37,218 nt of DNA from Persephonella sp. GTDB taxonomy: Bacteria > Aquificota > Aquificia > Aquificales > Hydrogenothermaceae. The notes beneath the pieces were generated by a model. That model worked only from the letters and a program-made list of their open reading frames with translations, did no database searches and was not told the origin of the DNA. The DNA is taken from the NCBI GenBank assembly GCA_026987075.1, contig JALSNI010000046.1, forward strand, positions 1-37,218, in the 5' to 3' direction. Positions 29,204 through 37,218 of this stretch are shown here, piece after piece (within the stretch, counting starts at the first letter, position 1; each line of letters starts with the position of its first letter). The position numbers and the translations under genes were made by a program.

Positions 29204-30099
29204 TTAAGGTTTTATTATTTTTCCTGATTTTTTTTCTTAAGGCTTATTCAGAGGAGTATGTTTATGGGAATGTTCTTCAGCTTCCCCCATACCTTTATGC
29301 TGTTGTTGTGAGTAAATCTTATCAAAAGATGCTTGTTATCAAGATGGAGGATGGTTATCCTGTTGTTGCTGACCAGTTTATCGCTGTCACAGGTCTAAAG
29401 TTTGGGGATAAGAGAAAACAGGGAGACATGAGAACCCCTTCAGGGGTTTATTTTGCCACAGCTTTTAAACCTGAGAACTCTCTTCCGTCTTACTACGGTG
29501 CAGGGGCATTTGTTCTGAACTATCCTAATGCTTTAGATAGATTTGTTATAAAAAGGGACGGAGACGGGATATGGATACATGGTTCCCAAAAACGAAACCC
29601 CCTGTTTTTTAGCTCAAAAGGATGTGTGATTTTGAATAACAGTAGTTTTAATGCCCTCTATCACTACATAAAACTGAAAAAAACACCAGTTGTAATTCAG
29701 GAGAGATTTGTTAAACTTCCTTTAAATGAGTTTGTTTCCTTAAAAAATAGAATAAACAGTTTTGTTAACAGGTACCTGCAGGCTCTGTTAGATGTATACA
29801 GGGGTGACACAGCCCCTTTATTGGGTCTGTATTCTTCCAATTTTGGCTCAAAGGAAGGAACTGTTTACGACATTGTAAAATCATATAAAAGGCTGTTTTT
29901 CTCTTACGGAGATACTCCTTTTGTTCGTGCTGTTAATAAAATGGTGCTTTACGATAAAAGAGATAACAATACTGAATACTTTACTGTTTACCTTAATCTT
30001 GGATTTCTTTCAGGAGATGAAATAAAGACAGTAAAAAAGGTATTATATATAACCGTTGAAAACGGGAAACTGAAAATAATTTCTGAAGAAAACTTTTAG
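29200..30099 (+). CDS. Exported L,D-transpeptidase (YkuD) with C-terminal domain
   Basis: 299 residues: a signal peptide (IKVLLFFLIFFLKAYSE), then a YkuD domain at about residues 30-175. The catalytic motif is IWIHGSQ with His127, then SSKGCVILNN with Cys142. Such enzymes form 3-3 peptidoglycan cross-links or attach proteins to the wall. Residues 180-299 form a second domain (VSLKNRINSFVNRYLQALLD... through VYLNLGFLSGDE) that resembles an NTF2-like fold seen at the end of related Aquificota and proteobacterial enzymes. It overlaps pgpA by 4 bases and lies 9 bases before purM. Confidence 0.9.
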   Translation: MIKVLLFFLIFFLKAYSEEYVYGNVLQLPPYLYAVVVSKSYQKMLVIKMEDGYPVVADQFIAVTGLKFGDKRKQGDMRTPSGVYFATAFKPENSLPSYYGAGAFVLNYPNALDRFVIKRDGDGIWIHGSQKRNPLFFSSKGCVILNNSSFNALYHYIKLKKTPVVIQERFVKLPLNEFVSLKNRINSFVNRYLQALLDVYRGDTAPLLGLYSSNFGSKEGTVYDIVKSYKRLFFSYGDTPFVRAVNKMVLYDKRDNNTEYFTVYLNLGFLSGDEIKTVKKVLYITVENGKLKIISEENF

Positions 30100-30108
30100 G
30101 GGTAAAAG

Positions 30109-31131
30109 ATGCTCAGTTACAAAGATGCAGGCGTAGATATTGAAAAAGCTGACAGGTTTGTTCAGCAGATTAAAGGTTTTGTTAAGGACACATTTGATAA
30201 AAATGTTATTACTCCTATCGGTGGTTTTGCAGGGGCTTATCTTCTTGAGTTAGCAAAGTTTAAACAACCGGTAATAACTTCCTCCACTGACGGTGTAGGA
30301 ACAAAACTTAAGATTGCCCAGATATTAGATAAACACGACACAATCGGCATTGACCTTGTGGCAATGTGTGTAAATGACCTTGTAACAACCACTTCAAAGC
30401 CTTTATTCTTTCTTGATTACTTTGCAACAGGAAAGCTAAAGCCAGAAGTTGCTGTAAGTGTTGTGAAGGGAATAGCTGAAGGGTGTAAACAGTCTGAATG
30501 TGCACTGATTGGTGGAGAAACAGCAGAAATGCCCGGAATGTATAGGGAAGGGGAATACGACCTTGCAGGGTTTGCTGTTGGTGTTGTGGAAAAAGAAAAG
30601 ATGGTTGACGGCTCAAAAACAGCAGAAGGAGATGTTCTGATTGGTATTGCCTCTTCAGGAGTCCACAGCAATGGATACTCACTGGTGAGAAAAATAGTTG
30701 AGACCAGAGGTTATTCTTATACTCAGCATATAGAAGAGTTTGGAAAAACATTAGGTGAAGAACTCCTCTCCCCTACAAAAATTTATGTAAAAACAGTTTT
30801 AAAACTTGCTGAAAGTGTAGATATTCATGCTGTAGCTCATATAACAGGTGGAGGTATTCCTGGTAATCTAATAAGAGTAATAAACAAAGGTTTGAAAGCT
30901 GTTGTTAAAAAGGGCAGCTGGGAGATTCCTCCTGTGTTTAACTGGATACAGAAGGAAGGAAATGTTCCAGAAGAAGAAATGTTCAGAACATTTAATATGG
31001 GCATAGGTTTGATTTTAGCTATTCCTAAAGAAAATGTAGACAAAGTGTTAAATCTTCTGGAAAGATTAGGCGAAAAAGCTTATGTGATAGGTAAACTTGA
31101 GGAAGGGGAAAGGTCTGTTGATATTGTGTGA
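30109..31131 (+). CDS. purM: Phosphoribosylformylglycinamidine cyclo-ligase
   Basis: 340 residues, near the family length. PurM makes aminoimidazole ribotide in purine synthesis. ITSSTDGVGTKLKIAQ (about 45-60) is the ATP/substrate loop, MCVNDLVTT follows, then ALIGGETAEMPGMY (about 136-149), and GVHSNGYSLVRK and HITGGGIPGNL are in place. It is in an operon with cell-envelope genes rather than other purine genes. purN is about 3 kb downstream on the same strand. Confidence 0.97.
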   Translation: MLSYKDAGVDIEKADRFVQQIKGFVKDTFDKNVITPIGGFAGAYLLELAKFKQPVITSSTDGVGTKLKIAQILDKHDTIGIDLVAMCVNDLVTTTSKPLFFLDYFATGKLKPEVAVSVVKGIAEGCKQSECALIGGETAEMPGMYREGEYDLAGFAVGVVEKEKMVDGSKTAEGDVLIGIASSGVHSNGYSLVRKIVETRGYSYTQHIEEFGKTLGEELLSPTKIYVKTVLKLAESVDIHAVAHITGGGIPGNLIRVINKGLKAVVKKGSWEIPPVFNWIQKEGNVPEEEMFRTFNMGIGLILAIPKENVDKVLNLLERLGEKAYVIGKLEEGERSVDIV

Positions 31132-31133
31132 AA

Positions 31134-31148
31134 CCACCTGAGAGGTGG
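31134..31148 (+). promoter_or_regulatory. Hairpin covering the ribosome site of the GH63 gene
   Basis: CCACCT (31134-31139), loop GAG, AGGTGG (31143-31148). The right arm is the only ribosome site for ATG 31154. It starts two bases after the purM stop, so ribosomes finishing purM would open it. Confidence 0.5.
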
Positions 31149-31153
31149 GTATT

Positions 31154-33232
31154 ATGCCCATATACAGATATCTTGAAAAAGCAAAAAAAATACTTGACAG
31201 GAATTTTAATGGTCGTTTTACTGTTCCATCTATTTATTTATATCCCCATCAGTGGAACTGGGATTCTGGATTTATAGCTATAGGATATTCCCGTTATGAT
31301 ACAGACAGAGCTATTCAGGAAATTGTTTCTCTTTTTGAAGCCCAGTGGGAGAATGGTATGCTTCCCCACATAGTTTTTGACAGGCAAAATTTAGGTAAGT
31401 ATTTTCCAGAACCAGACTTCTGGCAGACAGATATAGCTCCATTTTCAAATAAAAAACACCTTACCTCAGGGATAACACAGCCGCCTATACATGCCTACGC
31501 TGCTTTGAAGGTATACGAGAACGCAAAAGACAAAGAAAAGGCAAAACAGTTTCTCAGATGGATATATCCAAAGCTGATAAAGTTTCACAGATATTTTTAT
31601 TTGGAGAGGAATCCTGACGATAACGGTCTTATATACATCAGACATCCATGGGAATCTGGAATGGATAACTCCCCTATGTGGGACTCAGTTTTGGAAAGGA
31701 TAGACCTTAAGACAGCAAAACTTCCTCCATTTAAAAGGAAAGACAACAAAATAATAGACCCTGAGCAAAGACCAAAAGATGAAGATTATCAGCGATATAT
31801 TTATCTTCTGGAACTGTTTAAAAAACACAGATACGATGAGAGGAAAATATTTCACGACTGCCCATTTATTGTGATTGACCCTCTGTTTAACTCTGTCTTG
31901 TCTGCTTCAAACGAAGCTCTCATAAAAATTGCTGATATAATAGGTGAAGACTGCAGACAGGCTGAAGAGTGGTATTTGACAACAGCCCGTTCAATGAGGG
32001 ATATTCTTTACAGTAAGAAAGGGAAAATATTTTATGCTTATGATTATATTGAGAAAAAGCAGATAGAAGTTGCAACGTCAGCAGGATTTATGCCTCTTTT
32101 TGGTGGTGTTGCCTCCCATTCTCAGGCTGTAGAGCTCTTTGAGACAATGAACTCAGCAAGTTTCTGTAAAATCCACGAAGAGAACTGTTTTGCTATTCCA
32201 AATTACGACAGAACCAGAGAAGATTTCAGCACAAAAAACTACTGGAGAGGTCCTGTATGGATTAACATAAACTGGATGCTGTATCAGGGTCTGAAAAGAT
32301 ATAAGTTTAAACAAAAGGCGGAACATCTTGAAAAAACTATTCTTGAACTGCCAATCAGATTTGGTTTTTATGAGTATTTTGATTCTAAATATGGAACAGG
32401 ATACGGAACAAAAGATTTTTCGTGGACTGCAGCCTTATTTATAGACCTTGTTCATGAATTTACAGAAACACAGGCTATAAAAAGTGGTATAGGTATATAC
32501 ATACAGTCGGTAAATAATGATGTAATTCTAAATTTAGACAGGAACAGTATATCTATAAATCAGCCTGATGAGATTTACAAGGAGTTTAACATACTAACAG
32601 AAAGCATTATCAGGCGATATGTAAATAACGGAACGGTTAACTACAAGAAGTTAAGACTATCCCCTGAGTATAAGCTGTTTCAAAACATAGCGGGAAAACT
32701 GTCCCTTTTTGACCTGTCTTATATAAACGGAGATAGCTCTTTCTTTATAAACCTTTACAACATGATGGTTATTGATTTTATACTGAAGATGAAGGTTAAA
32801 AAGTCTGTTAAAGAAGTAGATGGATTTTTCACAAAATTAAAATATCAGATAGATGGAAAAAAGTATTCTCTGAAAGATATTGAAGAGATTCTCCTTTCAA
32901 AAAACAACAGGGAAAAGATTCTCATTTCCCTCGTCAGAGGAACCCAGTCTTCTCCTCCTCTCAGGTATATTCCCCCCTCAAGTGCAGATTTTACCATTGA
33001 CAGTATAGTAAAAGATTTTATTAATAGCTCAGAAGTTCTGGTTCTTCCTGAAGAAAACTCTGTTTTTGTGTCTGAAATTTTCCACTGGTATAAAAATTTG
33101 TTTGGCAGTGATTATAATATTCTAAAATTTGTGAAATATTATACTGTAGATAGGAGTAAAAAGAAGTTCCTTGAAGTAGAAAAAAATCCCCAGATTAGTT
33201 ATCTCACCTATGACTGGAATCTGAATAACTGA
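31154..33232 (+). CDS. GH63-type glucosylglycerate hydrolase-like enzyme fused to a DUF547-like domain
   Basis: 692 residues from ATG 31154; a GTG three codons earlier is also open, and residue numbers here count from it. Residues 1-440 form an (alpha/alpha)6-type hydrolase like the GH63 mannosyl/glucosylglycerate hydrolases: YPHQWNWDSGF at 33-43, HPWESGMDNSPMWDS at 167-181, NYWRGPVWININWM at 365-378 and FYEYFDSKYGTGYG at 408-421. The acid/base pair is expected among Asp174, Asp180 and Glu410. Residues about 475-695 match the DUF547 pattern: FFINLYNMMVIDFIL, then ISLVRGTQSSPPLRY, ending ISYLTYDWNLN. The cysteines usual in that domain (LVCGxxSCPPL) are replaced by Arg and Ser. Probable role: turning over glucosylglycerate-type compatible solutes. 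The stop abuts the convergent cytochrome gene. Confidence 0.85.
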   Translation: MPIYRYLEKAKKILDRNFNGRFTVPSIYLYPHQWNWDSGFIAIGYSRYDTDRAIQEIVSLFEAQWENGMLPHIVFDRQNLGKYFPEPDFWQTDIAPFSNKKHLTSGITQPPIHAYAALKVYENAKDKEKAKQFLRWIYPKLIKFHRYFYLERNPDDNGLIYIRHPWESGMDNSPMWDSVLERIDLKTAKLPPFKRKDNKIIDPEQRPKDEDYQRYIYLLELFKKHRYDERKIFHDCPFIVIDPLFNSVLSASNEALIKIADIIGEDCRQAEEWYLTTARSMRDILYSKKGKIFYAYDYIEKKQIEVATSAGFMPLFGGVASHSQAVELFETMNSASFCKIHEENCFAIPNYDRTREDFSTKNYWRGPVWININWMLYQGLKRYKFKQKAEHLEKTILELPIRFGFYEYFDSKYGTGYGTKDFSWTAALFIDLVHEFTETQAIKSGIGIYIQSVNNDVILNLDRNSISINQPDEIYKEFNILTESIIRRYVNNGTVNYKKLRLSPEYKLFQNIAGKLSLFDLSYINGDSSFFINLYNMMVIDFILKMKVKKSVKEVDGFFTKLKYQIDGKKYSLKDIEEILLSKNNREKILISLVRGTQSSPPLRYIPPSSADFTIDSIVKDFINSSEVLVLPEENSVFVSEIFHWYKNLFGSDYNILKFVKYYTVDRSKKKFLEVEKNPQISYLTYDWNLNN

Positions 33233-33913
33233 TTATTTCTTGTGACAGGTGAAACAGAGCTGACTATACTCGTTAGGTTTTCTCAGGAACAGGGGCTGTC
33301 CATTGTGGGGGTCGTGGCAGGTAGGACATTCTACTTTACCGTTAAACAGTTTTACGTCAGGCCATCCTTTTTGAGGGTCTGGAGGAATATTAAAGTCTGG
33401 GTCCTGGGCAGGTGTTGGATATGATATGGATATAGGGTGGTCGTCCATTAGATTTGCTCCTATTCTCCACAGTTTCCTTGGATATATACCAGAACCTGTA
33501 TTATGACAGGCATTACAGTTAGGCTGTGAAGTAGTGTCAGGAACACTTCCTGAACCGGGACCGTTTCTCAGGTTGTGGGTGTCGTAAGGATTAACAGCAC
33601 TGGCATCTCCCTCTGCAGATACTCCGTCGTGACATGACAGGCAGGCGAGGGAAGGAGGATTTGGAGAAGAATCTATAGTACTGTCAATCGTTGGACTGGA
33701 ATACATCTGGAAGGCTGTTATGTCTGATATGTTTCTGTTCCATAAAGGTTTTGCTATATCACTTGCCCCGTGAGGTGTATGACAGAATACACATACCTGT
33801 GTCGTGGTTGTTGTGCTCAGGTCATGTTTTGACCCGACAATGTTGCTCTCCCCATTTTTTACAGAAATAAGCAGTATAAATGCAATTATAAAAATAATCA
33901 TTTCAACCCCCAT
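33233..33913 (-). CDS. Exported pentahaem cytochrome c
   Basis: 226 residues from ATG 33913, or 222 from ATG 33901. The N-terminus is hydrophobic (IIFIIAFILLISV) and acts as export signal or anchor, but is poor in positive residues. Five CxxCH haem motifs are present: Cys41-His45, Cys91-His95, Cys133-His137, Cys196-His200 and Cys220-His224. CVFCHTPHG and CPTCHDPHNG resemble the doubled-CxxCH cytochrome family. It is a periplasmic electron carrier or a subunit of a larger oxidoreductase; the partner is unknown. A 7-haem protein is encoded on the same strand with purN between. Its stop touches the stop of the GH63 gene. Confidence 0.88.
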   Translation of the reverse strand: MGVEMIIFIIAFILLISVKNGESNIVGSKHDLSTTTTTQVCVFCHTPHGASDIAKPLWNRNISDITAFQMYSSPTIDSTIDSSPNPPSLACLSCHDGVSAEGDASAVNPYDTHNLRNGPGSGSVPDTTSQPNCNACHNTGSGIYPRKLWRIGANLMDDHPISISYPTPAQDPDFNIPPDPQKGWPDVKLFNGKVECPTCHDPHNGQPLFLRKPNEYSQLCFTCHKK

Positions 33914-34008
33914 TATAAATATATATACTTTTTATAAAAATATCAATAATATAGTTAAATTCTATGGAGGAGAAAAAAGTGTATAATTAAAAGAAAAAAG
34001 GATTTTCT

Positions 34009-34656
34009 ATGAATATTGTTGTTCTTATTTCTGGAAGAGGCTCAAATCTGAAAGCAATAGCAAAAGCGTTTGATGAAGGTAAGATAAAAGGAAAGATAAG
34101 TCTGGTAATATCAAACAGAGAAGATGCTCCCGGCCTAAAGGTGGCTCAACAGTTTGGTATACCTTCTGAATTTCACAATCCTTCAGATTTTGCCTCAAGG
34201 GAGGATTACGACAGACATCTGATAGATAGAATAGAAAAGGAAAAGCCAGACCTTGTAGTTTTGGCAGGATACATGAGAATACTGTCAGAAGAGTTTATAA
34301 AAACATTTGAAGGCAGACTTGTAAACATTCACCCTTCATTAACTCCTGCATTTAAAGGACTTCATGCCCAGAGGCAGGCTGTTGAGTACGGGGTGAAATT
34401 TTCTGGCTGTACAGTCCACTTTGTAACAGCAGATTTAGATGCTGGACCCGTTATTGTTCAGGCTGTAGTGCCTCTTACACCAGAAGACAGCGAAGAAACC
34501 CTCTCAGAAAAAATCCGTCATTACGAGCACAGAATATACCCTCAGGCTATAAAGTGGATTTCAGAAGGAAGGGTGAGACAGAAGGGCAGGATTGTAGTGG
34601 TTGAGGGAGCAAAATACGGCTGTTTGCCTGTTAATCCTGCCCTTGAGGATTTTTGA
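34009..34656 (+). CDS. purN: Phosphoribosylglycinamide formyltransferase
   Basis: 215 residues, the usual length. PurN transfers a formyl group from 10-formyl-tetrahydrofolate to GAR in purine synthesis. The catalytic residues Asn106, His108 and Asp144 fall at the same positions as in the E. coli enzyme (VNIHPSLTPAFKGLHAQRQA and LDAGPVI). ISGRGSNL at the N-terminus binds the phosphate. A TATAAT at 33982-33987 is a probable -10, giving a short leader. Its stop abuts the stop of the convergent 7-haem cytochrome gene with no gap. Confidence 0.97.
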   Translation: MNIVVLISGRGSNLKAIAKAFDEGKIKGKISLVISNREDAPGLKVAQQFGIPSEFHNPSDFASREDYDRHLIDRIEKEKPDLVVLAGYMRILSEEFIKTFEGRLVNIHPSLTPAFKGLHAQRQAVEYGVKFSGCTVHFVTADLDAGPVIVQAVVPLTPEDSEETLSEKIRHYEHRIYPQAIKWISEGRVRQKGRIVVVEGAKYGCLPVNPALEDF

Positions 34657-37029
34657 TTATTCCCACCCTTTTTTGACAATCTCTTTAGATTTTTTATACG
34701 GATACTTTTTTACAAGCTCCTGTATGGACAGTTTCTGGTCTCCTTCTCTCATAAAGTGTATAAGCACAACAGATGCCCAGTAGTCTTTTTCATAATCTGT
34801 TCCTGTAAGCTGGACAGGAACACCGTATTCATTTACCGTGTGGCATGCTGCACATGTTACAGGTCCTGCATATTTTCCGTCAGGTGAGAACTGCAGAGCC
34901 TGCTTATGGGTAGTCAGGTCAACAGTTCTTTCCTCACCTTCGTATCTGACAGGGTACAGACCGTGAGGGGATTCGTGACAGCTCTGACAGGCAATAACTC
35001 CGTGAGCTTTTGAGTATCTGTAGAGGGAGTATTTCTTAGGCTGGTCTATAGGAAAGTATTTTCCTCCTTCACTTTCAACAAAAGGAGCGATATGACAGTC
35101 TGCACAGTGGGGCTCAGATGGAGCAAGCCACCAGTCTTTCCCTGCGGAAGCTTTATCATACCCTACAGGTTTTCCCTTTTTTGAAAACCACGGAAGAAGC
35201 TGAAGGTTGCCGTCTTTGTCTTTGTGGGCTTTAACTAAAACGGCAGGCTTGTGTTTTGTATAGTAATCATGAACAGGATTCTGCTTTTTGTTTACCTTTG
35301 GGTCTGCAAAGTAATCTCTGAACTTTTTCTCATCACCATCTGCTATTACTCTGATAACCTCTTCAATGCTTTTGTTTCTCAGTGTTTTTCCTTCCTGTAG
35401 AACAGGATTTTTCAGATTGTCATATCTGTACAGCTCCTGAGTAAGGAAATTGTGGCAGTTTGTGCATGTAAGACCTCTTATCTGACCTGTTCTGTTCCCT
35501 TTTTCATCTGTTTTACTCACATTATTTAAAAACCACTTTCCTATCTCGTTCAGGAAAAATGGTGGCTTTACATCAGGGTTTGAATGGGCATCCCTCCTCA
35601 GATAGCATCCACCTCCTGCTGTTCTCTGGTCAGCATTGGAAAATCTTGGATTTCCCTCTTCATCTATTATCTGGAAAGGATTTGTTGCAAAGTCGTTCAT
35701 CTCTTCAGACTGCCAGTGTGTTGGATGGCATGCCTGACAGTTCTGGGTTCTTCCTGCCCCATCAGGCATTGGAACAGCCACAGCATGTTTTCCATGGATT
35801 GCTTCTGTTAGTGGCTTTGCTTTTTTCAGCTTGTATCCTGATGCTGTAGGTCTTGGTGATTGCAGGTTCCCTGATATGTTATCTCCATGGCAGTCTGCAC
35901 AGTAAACTGGTCCTACAGAGCCTAATCTGTTTGTTGGAGCATTGGGATTGTATTCCCTCAGGAAATCTGTTTTGTGATTTTTATCGTGAAGCTCTAATAT
36001 GTTAATAGATGCCTGGGCCTGTCTAATCATAAATTCAGACATATCTGGATAGTTTTCTTTCCAGTATCTGTATTCTAAATCAAACAGTTTTAATCCTTTA
36101 CTTCTTGATAGTCTGGCAGCTATTCCCTCTCCTGAATGGCAGGTGTAACAGTTTGGTATATCAACAGGGTTTGTTCCGAAAAATGATACTATCTTACCGT
36201 TTTGAGTTATTGGCCTTCCGTCATCTCTATAAAGCTCAACAACAGAGACCTGATAAGGCTGAAAATCCTTGTTTGTTATTGTTCTTATTGTTCCTTTCCT
36301 TTTGCTGTCGTTAAATGCGGTAAGTGGCAGTCCTAAAGCATCCCATACATAGGATGCTGTCAAAACAAGGGGAACATTTTTAACTGCAGGTATCATTGAG
36401 TCTGTAAAAACAATATTGCCTCCTTTCCTCCCTGCAAAATCCATAAATCCACCTGACAGAGGTTTTCCGCTGGGACCAGCATCAACAGGTATCTGTATTT
36501 CCCTTCCTATCCTCAGTCTGTCTTTTTCAGTCCATTTTTCCGGTATAGTTCCTTCTAAATCCTTGTATATAAACAGATGTGTCCATACGTAGTTTGCCAG
36601 ATTGTCTCCCGGGTCATTCATGTCTCCATCCTGATTAACATCTTTTCCTATCTGCCAGTATCTCATTTTGTTGCCTTCGCTGTAGCTGTTATCCTTTACA
36701 TAGTAGTACAGTTTTATCTTGTCATCTGGTGTAAGCATCTGGGGGAGTTTACCTTCTGTTCCACATCTGAATGCCTGTGCCTGAATACTGTTGTATGGAG
36801 GAATAACACAGCAGTAAGTCATATCAAATCCAACACAGTGCATTCCCAGCTCGTAATTTATAAAAATGCTGTAACTATTTTTAGGGTTGTATGCTTTTAC
36901 TTTTTCCCCTTTGATTTCTAAGGTTATTGGAGAAAGCTTATCAAATCCAAAAGGTGGTTTTTTACTGTAATCTCCATAGCTAAAAAACAGCAGTCCCGAA
37001 ATTGCTGTCGTCAGGAAAACCTTTCTCAT
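34657..37029 (-). CDS. Exported heptahaem cytochrome c with N-terminal Cys-rich domain
   Basis: 790 residues with a signal peptide (RKVFLTTAISGLLFFSYG). Seven CxxCH motifs begin at Cys294, 377, 431, 522, 642, 681 and 726. Before them, residues 45-290 form a haem-free domain with an unusual set of cysteines: ELGMHCVGFD (Cys65), YCCVIPPYNS (Cys73 and 74) and Cys89. A loop DVNQDGDMNDPGDN (130-143) looks like a calcium-binding site. I do not recognise the enzyme; the size and haem number fit a periplasmic oxidoreductase or electron conduit. A hairpin-free AT-rich promoter region lies upstream, with TATAAT at 37076-37071 (minus). The ribosome site AGGGGG is 5 bases from the ATG. Confidence 0.9.
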   Translation of the reverse strand: MRKVFLTTAISGLLFFSYGDYSKKPPFGFDKLSPITLEIKGEKVKAYNPKNSYSIFINYELGMHCVGFDMTYCCVIPPYNSIQAQAFRCGTEGKLPQMLTPDDKIKLYYYVKDNSYSEGNKMRYWQIGKDVNQDGDMNDPGDNLANYVWTHLFIYKDLEGTIPEKWTEKDRLRIGREIQIPVDAGPSGKPLSGGFMDFAGRKGGNIVFTDSMIPAVKNVPLVLTASYVWDALGLPLTAFNDSKRKGTIRTITNKDFQPYQVSVVELYRDDGRPITQNGKIVSFFGTNPVDIPNCYTCHSGEGIAARLSRSKGLKLFDLEYRYWKENYPDMSEFMIRQAQASINILELHDKNHKTDFLREYNPNAPTNRLGSVGPVYCADCHGDNISGNLQSPRPTASGYKLKKAKPLTEAIHGKHAVAVPMPDGAGRTQNCQACHPTHWQSEEMNDFATNPFQIIDEEGNPRFSNADQRTAGGGCYLRRDAHSNPDVKPPFFLNEIGKWFLNNVSKTDEKGNRTGQIRGLTCTNCHNFLTQELYRYDNLKNPVLQEGKTLRNKSIEEVIRVIADGDEKKFRDYFADPKVNKKQNPVHDYYTKHKPAVLVKAHKDKDGNLQLLPWFSKKGKPVGYDKASAGKDWWLAPSEPHCADCHIAPFVESEGGKYFPIDQPKKYSLYRYSKAHGVIACQSCHESPHGLYPVRYEGEERTVDLTTHKQALQFSPDGKYAGPVTCAACHTVNEYGVPVQLTGTDYEKDYWASVVLIHFMREGDQKLSIQELVKKYPYKKSKEIVKKGWE

Positions 37030-37145
37030 CTTTACCCCCTTATTACAAAAATATAATTAAATATATTTCTATTATAACAGGTGAAATAAAAATTTTTATG
37101 TATTAGATTTATAATTGTTTAAACTATCTTCACGGAGGGATTGCT

Positions 37146-37218
37146 GTGAGGAGGATTTTACCTGTAATTTTGCTTTTGTTTTATATATCCTATGGTCAGG
37201 AAATCAAAGTTTTAGACA
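37146..37218 (+). CDS. Start of a secreted protein (3' cut by window)
   Basis: GTG 37146 has GGAGGG (37134-37139) six bases upstream and opens a frame to the window edge. The 24 visible codons encode RRILPVILLLFYISYGQEIKVLD, a clean signal peptide followed by the start of a mature protein. It diverges from the heptahaem cytochrome gene. A TATAAT at 37110-37115 is a likely -10. No function can be given from so little sequence. Confidence 0.7.
   Translation, partial: MRRILPVILLLFYISYGQEIKVLD

Noticed and set aside
30308-30751. 147-residue minus-strand frame
   Set aside because: Antisense to purM, which is fully supported by conserved motifs.
36577-36921. 114-residue plus-strand frame with hydrophobic runs
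   Set aside because: Antisense to the heptahaem cytochrome gene; no ribosome site.
1-37218. CRISPR arrays, insertion sequences, tRNA and rRNA genes
   Set aside because: I looked for regular direct repeats, transposase motifs and cloverleaf-like strings in all gaps and found none.

Overview
The window reads as a chromosomal stretch of a thermophilic, AT-rich bacterium of the Aquificota, most like Hydrogenothermaceae such as Persephonella. This is inferred from gene content and protein style, not from a database search. The clues are a fused NuoCD next to NuoI, Lys/Glu-rich proteins, multihaem cytochromes, a glucosylglycerate-hydrolase-like GH63 enzyme (Persephonella is known to make glucosylglycerate solutes), strong AGGAGG ribosome sites, and very tight packing with overlapping genes. 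I see no insertion sequence, CRISPR array, tRNA or rRNA. No stretch over 300 bases lacks a gene; the longest gap is 19072-19313.

Region 1 (1-6422) is an envelope, iron and redox island. It starts with a cut-off membrane protein carrying a degenerate nucleotidyltransferase-like domain, a flavodoxin, and a 56-residue zinc-ribbon protein whose ribosome site lies in a perfect 12-bp inverted repeat. Next is a porin-like protein whose N-terminus resembles a FeoB-associated Cys-rich membrane protein, and a small Cys/His protein. These last two diverge from an ApbE flavin transferase across a Fur-box-like palindrome. An FMN-binding protein with the flavinylation motif TGAT and two related small membrane proteins form an overlapping operon that converges on apbE, and a second porin diverges from it. 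Together they look like a flavinylated extracytoplasmic electron-transfer or iron-reduction module.

Region 2 (6432-9513, + strand) is an mtaB operon with a probably leaderless start, followed by a thioredoxin-fold protein lacking CxxC, an unknown small protein, an ankyrin protein and a periplasmic rhodanese. Region 3 (9479-19128, - strand) is one long housekeeping run read as gatC-recA-pilT-recX-ribF-TPR-exbB-exbD-rimM-phoH-ybeY. A clear promoter lies before gatC, and phoH appears to use the rare start codon ATT. The 242-bp gap upstream of gatC holds a C-rich mirror tract and a forward-facing hairpin with a T tail and no matching gene.

Region 4 (19314-28573, - strand) is read as nuoCD-nuoI, then midA, a membrane protein, prfB, an M23 endopeptidase, bactofilin, queC and topA. 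MidA beside NuoCD recalls the eukaryotic complex I methyltransferase NDUFAF7, whose target arginine is conserved here. Region 5 (28591-37218) holds a + strand operon pgpA-L,D-transpeptidase-purM-GH63 hydrolase, in which the hydrolase carries a C-terminal DUF547-like domain. It also has purN between two - strand multihaem cytochrome genes (5 and 7 haems), and the start of a further secreted protein at the right edge.
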